Assembly (NCBI GenBank): GCA_022432975.1
Contig: CM039511.1
Coordinates: forward strand, 25,969,153-26,033,152
Direction of reading: 5' to 3'
Origin: Begonia masoniana
Lineage: Eukaryota > Streptophyta > Magnoliopsida > Cucurbitales > Begoniaceae
Length of the DNA stretch: 64,000 bases
The notes under the pieces were generated by a model, which was given only the letters and a program-made list of their open reading frames with translations, did no database searches and had not been told where the DNA came from. The number at the start of each line of letters is the position of its first letter. Positions within the stretch are counted from its first letter, which is position 1. Of the stretch, positions 42,060-54,812 are shown piece after piece. The position numbers and the translations under genes were made by a program.

Positions 42060-44297
42060 TTTAACGCCCCCGAACCCACCCTGGTTCGGTGCCCTAATTT
42101 GCACAATAATTTTGCGTTTAAAACAAAATTTAAAATAATTTTTTGACTCGATTTTTGGGTTTTTTGAACCCTTGAAAACGGTGGGAAAACATGCGTGAAA
42201 TACGTGTCAAACGTGTCGAAAAAGATCGGGTTAAAACATATTTGAAAATCGAAAAAAATATAAAAAAAAACAGGTCTGGTCCGATCTAATCGGCGCGCGC
42301 GCACCAAACACTTCCAAATTTCCTAAAATTTTTACCATACATTCCCAACATCCCCGACTCTGTGCCCCGTAAAAATCTCAAAAAACCGACTTAAAAGGAT
42401 TAGTGAAAATATAGAGACAATAGAACCCGACGTTGTTTGTTATAAAAAAAATGGACAGAATAACGACTGCAATTTCACAAACCAAAACCTTAAATACAAA
42501 GTCTTAAAAATCATTCCACAAAACCACCACTAGCCACAATCATCCAAAATAGCTAGGAAAAATATCAACAATACAAAATACCAAAACTCTCCACCAACTA
42601 CCTGAAGAACGTGGCCGAGACGCCCCGACAAGTGCCAGCACCAGCATACTCCATGCATCATTGACTGCTGCCTAATCCTGGGCTCTCTCATCTAGCTCAC
42701 CTGAATAAAGATCGTCACCTACACCATAAAACACGAAAAGTAAGCCTAATGCTTAGTAAGTAGGGAATAACGAATGCACATAACACACAATGCAACTCAA
42801 TCTTATCACATGCAGTTTCTAACTCTCAGTTGTTCTCGGTACATGTTCGTTGCATTAATCTTATCATAAGCTGTGTGGATCAAGTAGGCACACATCTCAT
42901 AACTGTCTAAGATGGCCACGCCTTGATCCAACCAAGTAAAACCGGTTAGCACACATCCCATAATTGTCTAGGATGGCCAAGCATGATTTGCCTTACCCAC
43001 ATTGATCGTAGAACCCTATGACTGTCTAGGAGTTCATACTCTCGATGTCTTAAATATTTTAGCTAAACCACTCTCTCGCAAAGATCCCTTTGGGGTGCTA
43101 CACTCCAGCAACTATTCCCGACAAGGCCACTTTACTCGAGACCAGTTCTTGCAATCTTTTTTATCTTAATTCAATTCACATTCACGATTCAAAACAATGC
43201 ACAAAATTGTTTTCGTAACTGAAAAACTGTGATGCATGTCAGAAGAATATGCAACACAACATCGCGAAACAAGAAACTGACCGTTAATCCTACCGTTCCA
43301 TGGTGTAGGCCTAAGGCAACAAAAAGAATTCCTCTACTTACCTAACTGCTCGGCACTTGCTTGATCACTTCGTCTGGACATAAAATTACTCGCTCGACAA
43401 CCTAATAAATATAGGAAATAACTTAGAATTTCTAACCAAAACTAACAACAATACAAACCAATTCAAACTCTAAACCCTAAACCCGATTTTTCCACCAATT
43501 TTTAGTGCCCAACTTTGAACGCCCATAACTTACTCGTTTTTCAATGAATTTTGACGTTCCACCCCAATCCTTAAACCTCTACACGTCTACTATCCATTGA
43601 AACACTCAAACAATGGCCAATCTGAAATGCATAAAACAGAACCGGTGTTCTTACTCCACAAATCCGATTTTTCCATAACTCCCTTCCAATCTCAAATATA
43701 TCCCTAAAAACAACCTAAACTAATATCATTAAGGGTTTAAACTATCAATTAGGAAGAAACTAGCCAAGAGACACAAAATTTTCGGAGCTCCCAATCTAGG
43801 GTTTTTAAACCCTAACTAAAATCAACCAAAACACCCTAAAAACACCTAAAATAGACAATAAATCATACCAAACTCAAAACCCACTCAACTTACCACTCAA
43901 AACCCTTGCAAGAATTGAAGAAAATGGAGGTGAAGGATCGGCTATGGAGGCTTGAAGAACTGAGAGAAAATGAGGGAGAAAGAAGAATTTTTGCCATTTA
44001 ACCTAAAAGTTTCTTTCTCTTTTAATTTTCTTCCACCAATTTCTTTAAAATTTCAAATCAACTCTCCCTTTTCTCTCTCAAATTCCAACGTGAAGCATCA
44101 CATGAAATGCCCCTTTTTTTCACACACTTCTTTGTCATTTCATTGGCTAAACTCCTTTGACTTGTCAACCATAGCTTTTGACTCTTCATTTTGTTCAAAA
44201 CTTAAGCCCTCATTGTTCAAAACTTAACCCCTCATCCCTTAACATTAAGGTCTAAGTCTAATATCACACATGTGATAGAAAAATTCTGGGTGTTACA
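42060..44297 (-). mobile_element. sLTR-H: solo LTR, 2238 bp
   Basis: Plus-strand left end TTTAACGCCCCCGAACCCACC, right end GGGTGTTACA; same family as the El-F and sLTR-M LTRs. Flanks GAGAG (42055-42059) and GAAAG (44298-44302) are a target duplication with one mismatch. E2 is 43342-43401 (60 nt) and E3 starts at 42718 on the minus strand; the joined frame is open. Intron-end pairing covers about 16 positions including wobble. Confidence 0.8.
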
Positions 44298-44967
44298 GAA
44301 AGCTTAATTGATCGACGTGGATCACCCTCTCGGAGCCCCTTGGAGAGCTCAGGATTTATTGAAGAAATCATTAGAGCACCAGCTGGAGAATCAGAAGTCG
44401 GAATTTGTCTTTCGGGGGACAACTCTATGTAATTTTAGCCTTTATTTTTTTCTTTTATTTGGCAAACTCTAGGCCATTAGTTAGACTTTTATCATCATTT
44501 AGACTTAGTCACGTATGATGGTTTGATTAGAGTGACCACCACTTGGCCCATTGTGGAGCTATCACATGACCATCACTTGGTCCATTAATGAGCTATATCT
44601 TTGCTAATGCCTTGGCCCGTTGGGAGTTGGCATTTGGAGCATTTGGACTTGACCCATTTAGAGTTGGCATTTGGAGCACTTGGACTTTTCCCATTGGGAG
44701 TTAGCATTTGGAGCACGTGGAGGGAGACACTTGACATCATCTCGACCCTCCCTTCCTTTGGTCATCCATGGCTCTCATTACATCTTACTTATGGAAACCT
44801 TAATCTAGTCTAGGTCTCTATATATAGCCTACTCGTTGTAATGGTTAAAAACATTTTGTCAAATTTGAATAGAATTTCGTTTTCCTTTTGAGCATTGCTC
44901 TTGGAGTCCACGGTTTGTGCCCAAATCGTGAATGAGTTAGATCTCCATTGATATCCAAGCCTAAAGG
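44298..44967. other. Unassigned, retroelement-like 3' end
   Basis: Contains a direct repeat of about 43 bp, three degenerate copies at 44615-44725 (gagttggcatttggagca), then ctctatatatagcc, gttgtaatgg and a tttgagcattgctc stretch of the kind often seen in plant LTRs. No coding domain. It could be the remains of an older, unrelated LTR element. Confidence 0.3.
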
Positions 44968-47900
44968 TGTTACGACCCGTAATTCGGCCGTTACTAACTT
45001 GATTTAACGTAAAAGTTTATAAGAAAATTTAATAAAAATACTAAACGTCTGTAAATTTCCCCCAAAACGAGTGAACTTCATTTATAAAACTTCATATAAA
45101 ATGTGTGCAAATTTTAAATTTTTTTTTCTTTTTTTCGGTGAATAGTACATGTGAACAGTGTTTTGCCGATCGATTGGCTAAATTAGCCAATCGATCGGCT
45201 ACCTCTCGGCCAACACTATAAAAAACATCAATTTGGCCGATCGATCGCCCAAACCAGCGACCGATCGGCTGAGATTCGGGTTTTTCCTTCCAAACACACC
45301 CACCTCGCACCTTTCTTTCTTTTTCCCTCATTTTCTTCACTACACAACTAAAATCTCCTCATGAAACACCATAACTTCCATACATTTTCATTCAACCTAT
45401 GAACATTATCAAAATCTTAAAAATCACACTTTAAATCATCCATTCATCCATAATCAACCTAATTCACAGTTATCCCAAATCAAACACAACGTTATTTTGT
45501 TAAGCAACTCAAAACAACAACAATCTCAGTTTTGTTCACAAAACATGGTGGAAATCTATAAGCCCATTATCTAACTAAAATTTAAAACGTCTGTTTATAC
45601 ATATTTACCCAAAATACCTACGACTGGTCCATATGTCAAAATCACTCTAGCAGCTCCAAGCACACTCCATGGAGGTCCTTCATCAACTGCTCTGTTAGTT
45701 GTACTGAGGATCAACATCCTCACCTGTGATATCGTCACCTACACCACAAAGTAAACTAATGAGCCTAATGCTCAGTAAGTGATCTAAGTAAAAATGCATG
45801 CTCATGACTATGCTATGCTTTTTATAAAACATGCACTGATTCTATTCTTTAATTTTCTTGCATGACATAAGTTATTGGGGGCATTTCTTTTAGAAGAAAG
45901 ATGGCTTAACTGTTGTTCCTCTGGCGGAACGACAATCTTTTTAGAAAGACCCCCTGACCTGAGCCCAGCCTGCGGATGCACCGCCATTGGCATGGATTGG
46001 ACAGGGCTCGGTGCCTGCGGACGCACTGCCATCGGCCCAGCCCAAACTCAATTCCCCTACCCATAATAACTATTTACGTATTTTACTGTTCTGTGTTCTT
46101 TTGCTCTTGTTTACATGAAAACATATGCATAAAATTATTTTCTATGCTTTGAAAAAAACTATGATGCATGAATGTATGCCACATTGCAAAATTCTTAAAA
46201 CTGTAAACGAGTAATATACTACTAAACAATCAACAAATACACTATCATAAAAACTCACAACCTAAATTATCTACCCCCAAACCAACACTCTCAAACAAAG
46301 AACTCCAAAATCACCATTCTAAACATCTCTTTGTGGTGTACGCCAATCGGCCAAGCACATGCAACCATGCACTTACCTTGTGTCCAGAGCTTGGTTTTTG
46401 GATATGTGATCCAACTCCTTTTTGACGTTCAAACCTAAAGCATGAAAATTAAACAACATACATCAAAAAGGTATCCACGATGTAAACTCGGAATTCCTGT
46501 CAAATTGGATACTAAATTCAAAATGTCATATCTTTTGCTATATATAACCGAATTCAATAATTTCAATGGCTATGAACTCCTTGAAGAGTCTATTTTCACA
46601 TGCTTAGCCCAATTTATCAAAGAAAACTAACTCAAGAAACCGAAAATTTCTAAAAACTAACTTGCCCTAAAATTTTATCCTTTTGTACATTCTCGACCAA
46701 ATCAATGTCTTCTCCTTTATCTAACCCTATACAAGCATTATTATCCTTTTAAATATCAAAACAACAAGGAATGAGGAAAATAAAACCAAATTTCATGCAT
46801 CACTAATAAGGTTAACTAAATCTTCATAAAACTCAACTAAATTACAACTATATCCTCATAAAATCAACCTCTTTCATCAATTTAACTCAAATCCAACTTA
46901 CCTTCAAGTTCTTATTGCAAGAGATGAAGTTTTTGAGGGAAGGAAGAGGCGTCAACCGTGGAGAAAACAAAGCAACGTGAAGGAGAAGAAATGGAGGTGT
47001 AAAAACAACTTTCTCCACTTAAAGTGAAGGACGATTCTAGAGAAGTGAGTGAGGTGTCATTCCTTCATTGGAGGCTTTTCCTTCTGTAATACCCGGCTTG
47101 TACGGATTTTTGGTTTTAATATATTATATTCATATTTTATAATATAGTGGCATTTTCATAAATATGTCAAATCAAATCAGTTTCGTAAACGGAAAGCGTC
47201 ATTTCGGTCCTAACGATTTATGGGATTTTTAAGGAAATTATGAGAATTTTCGGAGTTTAGATGCTATATTCCGAGTAATTACCTCTATCGTAATATGAAG
47301 AACGTTTTGGTAAAAATAGTAAACGGGGTCCAAATTGCGAACGGACAGTTTTAATAAATCCCTGGCAATGAATAGGAGTTATTGGCAAAATATGGAACTT
47401 TCGAGAAATCGAAAAGTTGGACGATTAACGAACCGAAGGACGAAACAAAATAGAAATAAGAGCTAAGGGCGTTTTGGTAATCTGCCAAACCAATTTTATA
47501 AAATCACAATTGCTTCTCTCTTTCCCTCATTTCTTCCTGCGCGATTTACAGAGAGCTATTTCCTCTCCCTGGCCATCGACGACTTCTCACATTCCGACTT
47601 CCGTTCTCCTCCGTTTATCTTCCGTTCTTCATGATTCTTCCTCCAATCGCAATCATAGGTATGAATCTATGACTCTATAGTGTTAGTTTTCAATTTTCGG
47701 ACCGATTTCACGTTAGGGTTTCGTCAAAAATGCGAATTAGGGTTCGTAATTAATAGGGTAGCCTTGATTAAGTATATATTGCACGTATTTGACGTTATTG
47801 GACGAAGTTAAATCAAATCGTGAAAAGGTTAAAAATTAGGAATTTTTGGAAAAGTTCGTTAATTGTAATTTCGAACCATCGAGCATGAATTAGTCGTTTA

Positions 47901-48016
47901 AGTATCTCGATTTGATGAGTTAGAAGTTTTAAGGAATTCCTTAGTTAAGGTTTCGTTGAATTTGGACGTTTAGAAGTTTAAATTCGTTTTAACGATAAGC
48001 GCTTCGAATTGCTTAG

Positions 48017-48685
48017 GTGAACGACTCTCTTGGACGAAGCTCGAGAATCTGTGCGCTCAAGGTAAGTTCTCGTGACTTACTCTGGCCGATTGGCCTACAC
48101 CGTATTTCGATGTCGCGTCGAGGATGTTAAAGGATCGTTTGTTTTATTTGCTTTGGTTGGGTAGTTAGGTTAAAACGTTTTGTAGGTTATTTCATTTACA
48201 GTCTTGATGGTATATATGTGTTTGTTTATTGTATGTTTATATTATGCTCATATCTGTTCATGCATCACGTATTTCAAATGTCATGAAAATGAATTTCTGC
48301 ACGTGTTTTAAGAAAAGAAAATGAACCTCTGTAATGAATGAACGTAATCTGTCTGTATCTGGTCACGCGAGGTGGGGCTTAGGCACGGCTGTGCGTGTTG
48401 CAAGCGTGTACCCCCCTCCTCTAGCTGGAAAGAGTAGTCCGACCGCAGGATGGGCTCCCTCCGGTTAGTGGGTTGCGATCTCGGTGACAATCTGTCTGTC
48501 TGCGACGTAATGAATCTGTATCTGAATCTGAATATGCATGTTTTCTGAATGGCATACGCACGCATGCATCTGCATTTACGAAGCTTACTGAGATTTTATT
48601 ATCTCATAGGTGTCTGTATGGTGTAGGTGACGTTATAGGTGATGTAGATCCAGGTGAGGACGATGTTCCTCCATCTGATGTCTGA
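48017..48685 (+). other. LTR mini-gene blocks E2 (48017-48061) and E3 (48627-48685), sLTR-C
   Basis: E2 is 45 nt between TTGCTTAG and CAAG/GTAAGT. The joined frame is open with LSWTKLENL, then GDVIGDVDPGEDDVPPSDV, ending at TGA 48683. GTGAC to the second AG/GTGAG is 27 nt. An in-phase ATG lies in E1 eight codons before the donor at 47659. Intron ends: CCTACACCGTAT (48094-48105) with GTATGGTGTAGG (48616-48627), paired throughout if wobble is allowed. Confidence 0.52.
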
Positions 48686-49079
48686 GGCAGTTGATGTATG
48701 ATGGTCCGTGGGAGTGCGTTGGGCAGTCGAGGCGTGTATTGACCCGTGGGGGAAGTATGCATAGATTTTGGGATTTTCGTGATGTTTGTGCTGATGTTAA
48801 TTTGTATAGAACATATTAGGATGCTTGGTCTGGTAGTTGATAGGTTTACTTTTGACGTCTCAAATGTTTTTGTAATCGTATTTAAAACGTTTTGTTAAGT
48901 CTTTTATTCCGATGTTATAGGAAATGTTTTGAAATGTTTTTTTTAGGTTGTCACGGATAGGCTTAGTTTTTAGAGCTATCCACGCCGTTTGTTTCTAGGA
49001 AATTTTATCACTTTTAAAGTATTAGTATTGCGTTAAATTATGGAAGTGGATTTTTAGGTTGTTATTTGTAGAAGTATTG

Positions 49080-49320
49080 CTCTCTGGAAATTGGATTCCA
49101 GAAAGCAAATTGTGGTTTTGCTCTCTGGAGTTTCCAGAGAGTACTTGAAAAACAAAGAGAGAAAAGAGAAGAGAAGAGAAAGAGAGATGGCGATCGAAGG
49201 CAATGGTGGATCGCTGCATGCTGTGTGATCGCTGCACAGAGTGTGCAGCGATCAGGCGCTGCATGCTGCACAGCATGTAGCGATCAGGCGCTGCATGCTG
49301 CAGCGTCTGGTCGCTGCCCT
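49080..49320 (+). repeat. Palindrome island in sLTR-C
   Basis: Two CTCTCTGGA hairpins (49080-49105, 49121-49141), then a GATCGCTGCA / TGCAGCGATC cluster at 49190-49320. Same order and spacing from the LTR end as in El-A. Confidence 0.8.
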
Positions 49321-49885
49321 CTGTTTTCATGGCTGGACAGTTTTGCCCTCCCGATTGTTTTTAATTAAAATTAGTTTTTAATTAAATAGTTTTAATTGTT
49401 TTATTAAACGATTTTATGTATGTTTTAAATGGTTTTCCAAACAACACTAACGACTTTGATTCCGATTCAGTTTCCGCTTAAAGTGTAAAATAAAATGAAA
49501 AATTTATACTGGTAAATGGGTACAGTTTTTAGGGGCGTTACAGTTTTTAGGGACGTTACACCTTCTTCATCATTTCTTTTGGATTTTGACTTTTCCAACC
49601 ATTAAATCTTCTTCTTCTTCACTTTCTTATTTCCTCTATTCTATTTCAACGTGAAGGCATTTCATTTTTTCCATCTTTCTTCTCCTTTTCTGTTGGTTCA
49701 TAAACTTTTTTGACTTTTTAACCTTTTAAACCCTTAAATCTTTTCTCTTTTCTTCTTTCATTTCATTAATTTCTACTAATTAGCAAATTTATAGCATAAT
49801 GTTATAATTATGACAAAACTAAAGTGTACGGTAAAGTTTCGGGTATTACATTCTACCCTCCTTAATAAAATTTTGTCCTCAAAAT

Positions 49886-51673
49886 TTACGTACCGAATAA
49901 TTCTGGATATCGGCTCTGCATATCCTTGTGCTGCTCCCAAGTTGCCTCCTCGACATTGTGATTGTGCCATAAAGCTTTCGCTAGTGGGATTTCTTTGTTA
50001 CGTAGCATCTTTACTGCTGATTTAAGAATTCGCACTGGTCTTTCTTTGTAAGTCAGGGTTGGCTGAATTTCAATATCTCCCTGCTCCACAATTTGAGAAG
50101 GATCTCTTATACACTTTTTCAGCATCGAGACATGGAAAACGTTGTGGATCCCGTCCATGGAGGCTGGCAGCTGAAATCTATATGCTGTTTTTCCAATTCG
50201 TTCTGTAATTGCGAATGGTCCAATATATCTCAAATTTAACTTGCCTTTCCTTCCAAATCACATTACCCCTTTGAATGGCAAAATCTTCAAAAACACTTCG
50301 TCATTCACATTAAACTCCAACTCTCGCCTCCGTTGGTCTGCATAGCTCTTCTACCAGCTCTGAGCTGTTAGGATTCGTTGTCTAATAATCGCAACCTTTT
50401 CTGCAGTCTGTTGCAAAATATTTGGACCAACTAACCTTGCTTCACCGACCTCATCCCAGTATAAAGAAGACCTGCACTTTCTACCATAAAGTGCCTCATA
50501 AAGGGCCATGCCAATAGTGGATTGAAAAATGTTGTTATATCCTCTAGAATTTGAATTGTCCTCCGTCTGTCTATCTGTTTGAGGATGAAATGTTGTACTA
50601 AAAAGTTAATTGAGTTCCCATGGCTTTATGAAAACTTTTCCAAAAATGCGACGTAAACCTGGGGTCTCGGTCTGATACAATGGAGATAGCTACCCCATGC
50701 AGTCTCACGATCTCTTGAATAAACAATTCAATGAACTGATTTATAGAAAACATCATTTTTACCAGTAGAAAATTGGCTAACTTGGTTAATCAATCCACAA
50801 TCACCCATATACCATCATATCCTTTCGTTGTTCTTGGCAGTCCAACAAAAAAATCTATAAAAATCTGCTCCCATTTCCATTCTGGAATTGGTAATGGTTG
50901 CAATGTTCCGGCCGGCCTTTGATGTTCTGCTTTAATTTGCTGACATGTAATACATTCCCCGACGTACTTTGCCACCTCTCTCTTCATGTTTGGCCCCTAG
51001 AAATGCTGCTTTACATCTCTATACATTTTTGTACTACCAGGATGCACAGAGAAAGTCGACGAATGTGCCTTAAACAAAATTTCTTTTCGTAAATCAGGGT
51101 CATTAGGCACATACCACCAATCCTTAAATTTCAATATTTCATCATTGGAAAATTTGAATTCCGAAGAATCATTAGATGCCATGCTTGATTTATAATATTC
51201 ACATTTTGAATCAGCCTGTTGAGCTTCTTTAATCTTCTCCAACAGAGTCGGCCTTAAAGATATCGCTGAAAGTGTAGCTGCTAAATCTGTAACAATCTCC
51301 ATATGAAATCTTTGAATCTCTGTTTTTAGTTCAACTGGCATAACTGACATCTCATACTATTTTGTCGTAGACTTCCGACTCAAAGCATCAGCTACCCTAT
51401 TGGCCTTTCCTAGGTGATACCTGATTTCAATATCATAGTCTTTCACAAATTCTAACCACCGTCTTTGCCTCAGATTCAAGTCCATCTACGTGAATATGTA
51501 TTTCAAACTTTGGTGGTCAGAAAAGACTTCACATTGCTGGCCATATAGATAATGCCTCCATATTTTTAATGCAAAGACTACAGCCGCAAGTTGCAGATCG
51601 TGTGTCGGATAATTCTGTTTATAAGTTTTGAGCTATCTTGAAGCATACGCCACCACTTTTCCATCTTGCATCA
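49886..51673 (-). pseudogene. El-E pol: RNase H end, integrase, chromodomain-like end
   Basis: Read from right to left: RNase H ([24 protein letters not shown]), a spacer, the integrase H2C2 region (51350-50997, HPGSTKMY, then ECITCQQIK), the catalytic core start (50987-50790, WEQIFIDFFVGLP) with VSDRDPRF further on, and a C-terminal part (50233-49886) ending in PVRILKSAVKMLRNKEIPLAK..VEEATWE. Stops and shifts are frequent, worst at 50250-50620. In active relatives integrase inserts the cDNA and the C-terminal chromodomain-like part directs it to chromatin. Tekay/Del type. Confidence 0.88.
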
Positions 51674-51879
51674 AAACATGTAACGCCCCCGAAACCGCCC
51701 CGGCTCGGTGCGCTACTTTGTTAATCCAAACCATGTTTAAAACGATATTTAAAATAATCCCTCAGAAAATGTTGGAAAACGTCCGTGAAATAGGTTTAAA
51801 ATAAGTCAAAAATGTCGGAGTAAAATAACTTAGAAATAAGAAAATTTTTAAAAAAAATTTTGTTTTTTTTTTACCTCTT

Positions 51880-51920
51880 GGTGGCGATCGATCGCCGCTC
51901 AGCGGCGATCGATCGCCACC
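51880..51920 (-). repeat. Long perfect palindrome in sLTR-M
   Basis: Arms of 19 bp (GGTGGCGATCGATCGCCGC at 51880-51898 and its complement at 51902-51920) around TCA. A second, weaker copy of the gcggcgatcgatcgcc motif follows at about 51965-51995. It sits about 200 bp from the LTR end, as in the other islands. Confidence 0.9.
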
Positions 51921-53178
51921 CTCTCGGGTGCTACAGTATCCGAGTTTCTCTCTGTGGCAATTGATCGCTGCTCAGCGGCGATCGATCGCCACCCTCTCAG
52001 GTGCTACAGTGCCCGAGAGGCTGGCGATCGCGATCGATCGCCTCCGCCAATCGCGCCCTGCACCCTGCGCCACCCGACCTTTATCACTTTTCCTTCACTT
52101 TTCTTCGAGCCAAACACTTCCAAAAATTCTAAAATATTTACCATATACTCCCAACACCCCAACATTCATGTCCCGTAAAAAATTTAGAAAACCGACTTAA
52201 AACGGTTAATAACAAAAATAGAGAACGTAAACCCGACGTTATTGGTTTGAAAATAAAAACAGGCGGCGGAACGCCTAATATTCAATAAACCAAAATCTGC
52301 AATTAAAATCGGAAATTCAACCAGTTTAAAATCCCAAATACATACACCCAATATCCATAACACAACCTGTAACGCCCGGGAATTTCGTTTTAGAGATTTC
52401 GAGCTATAAGTTTCGGGCTTTAAGTATTTTAAGCATTATAGAGTTTTAATTCGTTGAAATAATAAAATAAGTCCAAATGACCAATGGTAAGTTTCGTTAG
52501 AGCCCTAAGAATAAATAGAAATATTTGGAGAAATAAGGGAATTTCGGAAAAGTTAAACCGATAGATGAAACAATGATTTAGGTTAAGAGATTTAACTAAG
52601 GGCAATTAGGTAAATTATTAAGTTAGATTTTATTAAAAAGCTTAAGTCTCTCTCTCCCTTTCTTATTTCTCCTCTTGCGCACGAAACCCCCCTCTCCCTC
52701 GCGACTTTTCTTCTCCTTCATCGCCATCTCCAACGATCGATCAACTCCTCCGTTTCCGGCGAGTTTCTCCTCTAGTTTCTTCCCCAAATCAATTCTCTAA
52801 GTAAGTTCTACCCTTTAGTTAAGTTTATTTGTGGTTTTAGGGTTTGTTTTGAGTTAGGGTTTGTGAAGAAATTTAGGGGTTGGCTAGAAATCGATAGGGT
52901 TATTAATTTATCACTCATGGATGATGTATTTGTGATTATTAAGGTTGTTGTAGTAGATTAATGGTGTTGGTTGATGTTTAATGTTAAGTTAAGGTTGTAG
53001 GAAATGTTGTAAAACACCATTAATGGAGTTTTGAAGTTGGTGAGCACCAAGTACTCGATGAAATGCCTAGATGAAGTGAATTATAGTTTTAGAAGAGTTT
53101 GTCCTAACTCGAGACGTCGATTTGTTGAGATTTAATGTTTGAAAGTCGATATTAACGATGTGTTGTTAAATGCCCTAG

Positions 53179-53795
53179 GTAACCCAAGCTCACAGGACGG
53201 TGCTCGGCATATCTAGGACGCCAGGTAAGTGAGTGTTAGGTTTTCCGGCCCCTAAGGCCCTACGTCGTACGATGTTGATAATGTTTATTGTGATGAAGTA
53301 GGAAGTTATAGGGGTTGGTAGAAAGACGGGTAGTTTAAGTAGTGCCTTAGCGATTTAGTTAGTGCTCATTTGATAGGTTTCCTTATGCGTGTTATTCCTC
53401 ATGCATCATGTTTTATTAAAGTGCATACGAACTATTTATGAGCATGTTTTATGAAAACGTCGAATTAAAGAACGATCATGAATTCTGAATGATGAATGTT
53501 ACCACGGGGCAAGTTATGAATGTTATCACGGGGCAAGTTATGAATGTTATCACGGGGCAAGTTACGAATGTTACCACGTGGCAAGTTATGAATGTTACCA
53601 CGGGGCAAGTTACGATTTTCACGGGGCAAGAAAATGGTTAAACGAAACGAAACGAAATTGTTTTACAAATGTCATGCATATATGTAATGTTATGTTTAGT
53701 ATACTCCTTACTAAGCATTAGGCTTAATGTATTTATCGTATGATGTAGGTGACGAGAACGAAGGTGAGGAACCACCTTATGATGATCAAGTGTAG
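53179..53795 (+). other. LTR mini-gene blocks E2 (53179-53224) and E3 (53749-53795), El-D 5' LTR
   Basis: E2 is 46 nt between GCCCTAG and CCAG/GTAAGT. The joined frame is open with RTPGDENEGEEPPYDDQV, ending at TAG 53793. CCTACGTCGTACG (53259-53271) and CGTATGATGTAGG (53737-53749) pair at all 13 positions with two wobbles, although both sides differ from the other LTRs. One C-G pair has become U-A. The 3' LTR keeps E2 60228-60273 and E3 60798-60844. Confidence 0.5.
53492..53630 (+). repeat. 24-bp tandem repeats in El-D 5' LTR
   Basis: Five 24-bp units (ATGAATGTTACCACGGGGCA with variants) plus a partial sixth. The 3' LTR has the same array at 60542-60680. Lies inside intron 2. Confidence 0.92.
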
Positions 53796-54261
53796 CGGTC
53801 GATGGGCGGAGCTCGTGGCGGCGGCTTGTGTTTTGGCTAGGTTGGTGACTCATGGTTAGAAGTTTTTGAGAGTCTTATTGATGTTTTGGGATTAATGGTG
53901 GGATGTACGGATTTTAGTATGATTAGATACAATTTTCGGGTGCTTGGTGATTGTATAGACAATGCACGGTGTTTTGAAATGTTCTCGATGTTTTTCTAAC
54001 AGGAGGTAAATGTTAAACTTTTGAACGGAACCACGCGGTTCGTTTTTATGAAACTTGATTTATGTTTAAAGTGAATTGTGTCGGTTTTGAGTATTCGGGT
54101 AAATGTGATGTTTGGAGGGTGTTTTATGGAGGCATGTAGAGATTGGGTAAATGTGTAGTGAGAAAAGTGATGAGATAGTGTGTTGTGTGCTTTTGTGATG
54201 AAAATGTGAAGTACAGGGCGTGTGAAGAAGAAAGGAAGAAAGGGGGAGGGGAAGAAACCGT

Positions 54262-54415
54262 GCTCTCTGGAGAAAATCCAGAGAGCATGGCGATTGCTCG
54301 CCTCCAAGAGGCGAGCAGTCGCCTCTTCCCCTGGCAATCGCTGGAGAAGCGATTGCCAAGCGGGCATGCAATCGCCTAAGGGGCGATTGCTCGCTAAGGA
54401 GCAATCGCCACCCTC
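54262..54415 (+). repeat. Palindrome island in El-D 5' LTR
   Basis: A hairpin GCTCTCTGGA/TCCAGAGAGC (54262-54286), then at least three further stem-loops with stems such as TGGCAATCGCT/AGCGATTGCCA and GCAATCGCC/GGCGATTGC. The 3' LTR equivalent is 61311-61500. Confidence 0.85.
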
Positions 54416-54658
54416 TTCTTGGCCATTTAAAAAAAATATATATTTTAATTTAATTGTTTTCTTTTATTAATTAATTGATTTAATTGTTTAAGTTTTATTG
54501 TTTTAATAATTGTTTTAAATGATTTACTAAACGAACTTTGATTTCGATTTCGATTGCAATTTTCGTCTTAAGTACAGTTAAAGAAAAAGAGTAAAGTGTA
54601 AAAAAAAAAAAAAAAAATAGTACGGAAATCGGGTACGGTATTAGAGTCGTCACAGTTA

Positions 54659-54669
54659 TGGTATCAGAG
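54659..54669 (+). other. El-D primer-binding site
   Basis: TGGTATCAGAG followed by AT where relatives have C, four bases after the LTR. Initiator Met tRNA type. Confidence 0.88.
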
Positions 54670-54812
54670 ATAAGAGTTTTAAAAGCGATTTTGTGATATG
54701 CCTGCCAAACACACCGCCGTACGGGAACTCTCCATCGACTGTAAGTGTTTAAGTTTAAGTACGATTCTTCGATGTTTATTGTTTTGTACTGTTAATGTGT
54801 TTAGGAACGAGA

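Larger units (their letters stand above)
47085..49560 (+). mobile_element. sLTR-C: solo LTR, 2476 bp
   Basis: Starts TGTAATACCC and ends GGGACGTTACA, with CCTTC at 47080-47084 and 49561-49565. El-G shows the empty site (reverse complement, near 29727). The last 18 bp are doubled (49523-49540 and 49541-49558). TATA-like box near 47494, leader donor at 47659, E2 48017-48061, E3 48627-48685, palindromes 49080-49320. Confidence 0.95.
44968..49850 (-). mobile_element. El-E 3' LTR, split by sLTR-C
   Basis: Right end CGGGTATTACA at 49850, left end TGTTACGACCC at about 44968. Without sLTR-C it is about 2.4 kb and matches the El-G LTR in opposite orientation, including E2 (46377-46434) and E3 near 45730. 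Next to it on the right is the AGGAGGGTAGAA polypurine region and the El-E integrase. Confidence 0.88.

Noticed and set aside
44320..44440. A plant gene exon (short open stretch with acidic residues)
   Set aside because: Surrounding sequence looks like an old LTR element and there are no convincing splice or start signals.
54185..54470. Short ORFs across the El-D hairpin island, on both strands and in both LTRs
   Set aside because: They are by-products of the inverted repeats; frames differ between strands and do not match the phase of the E2/E3 blocks.
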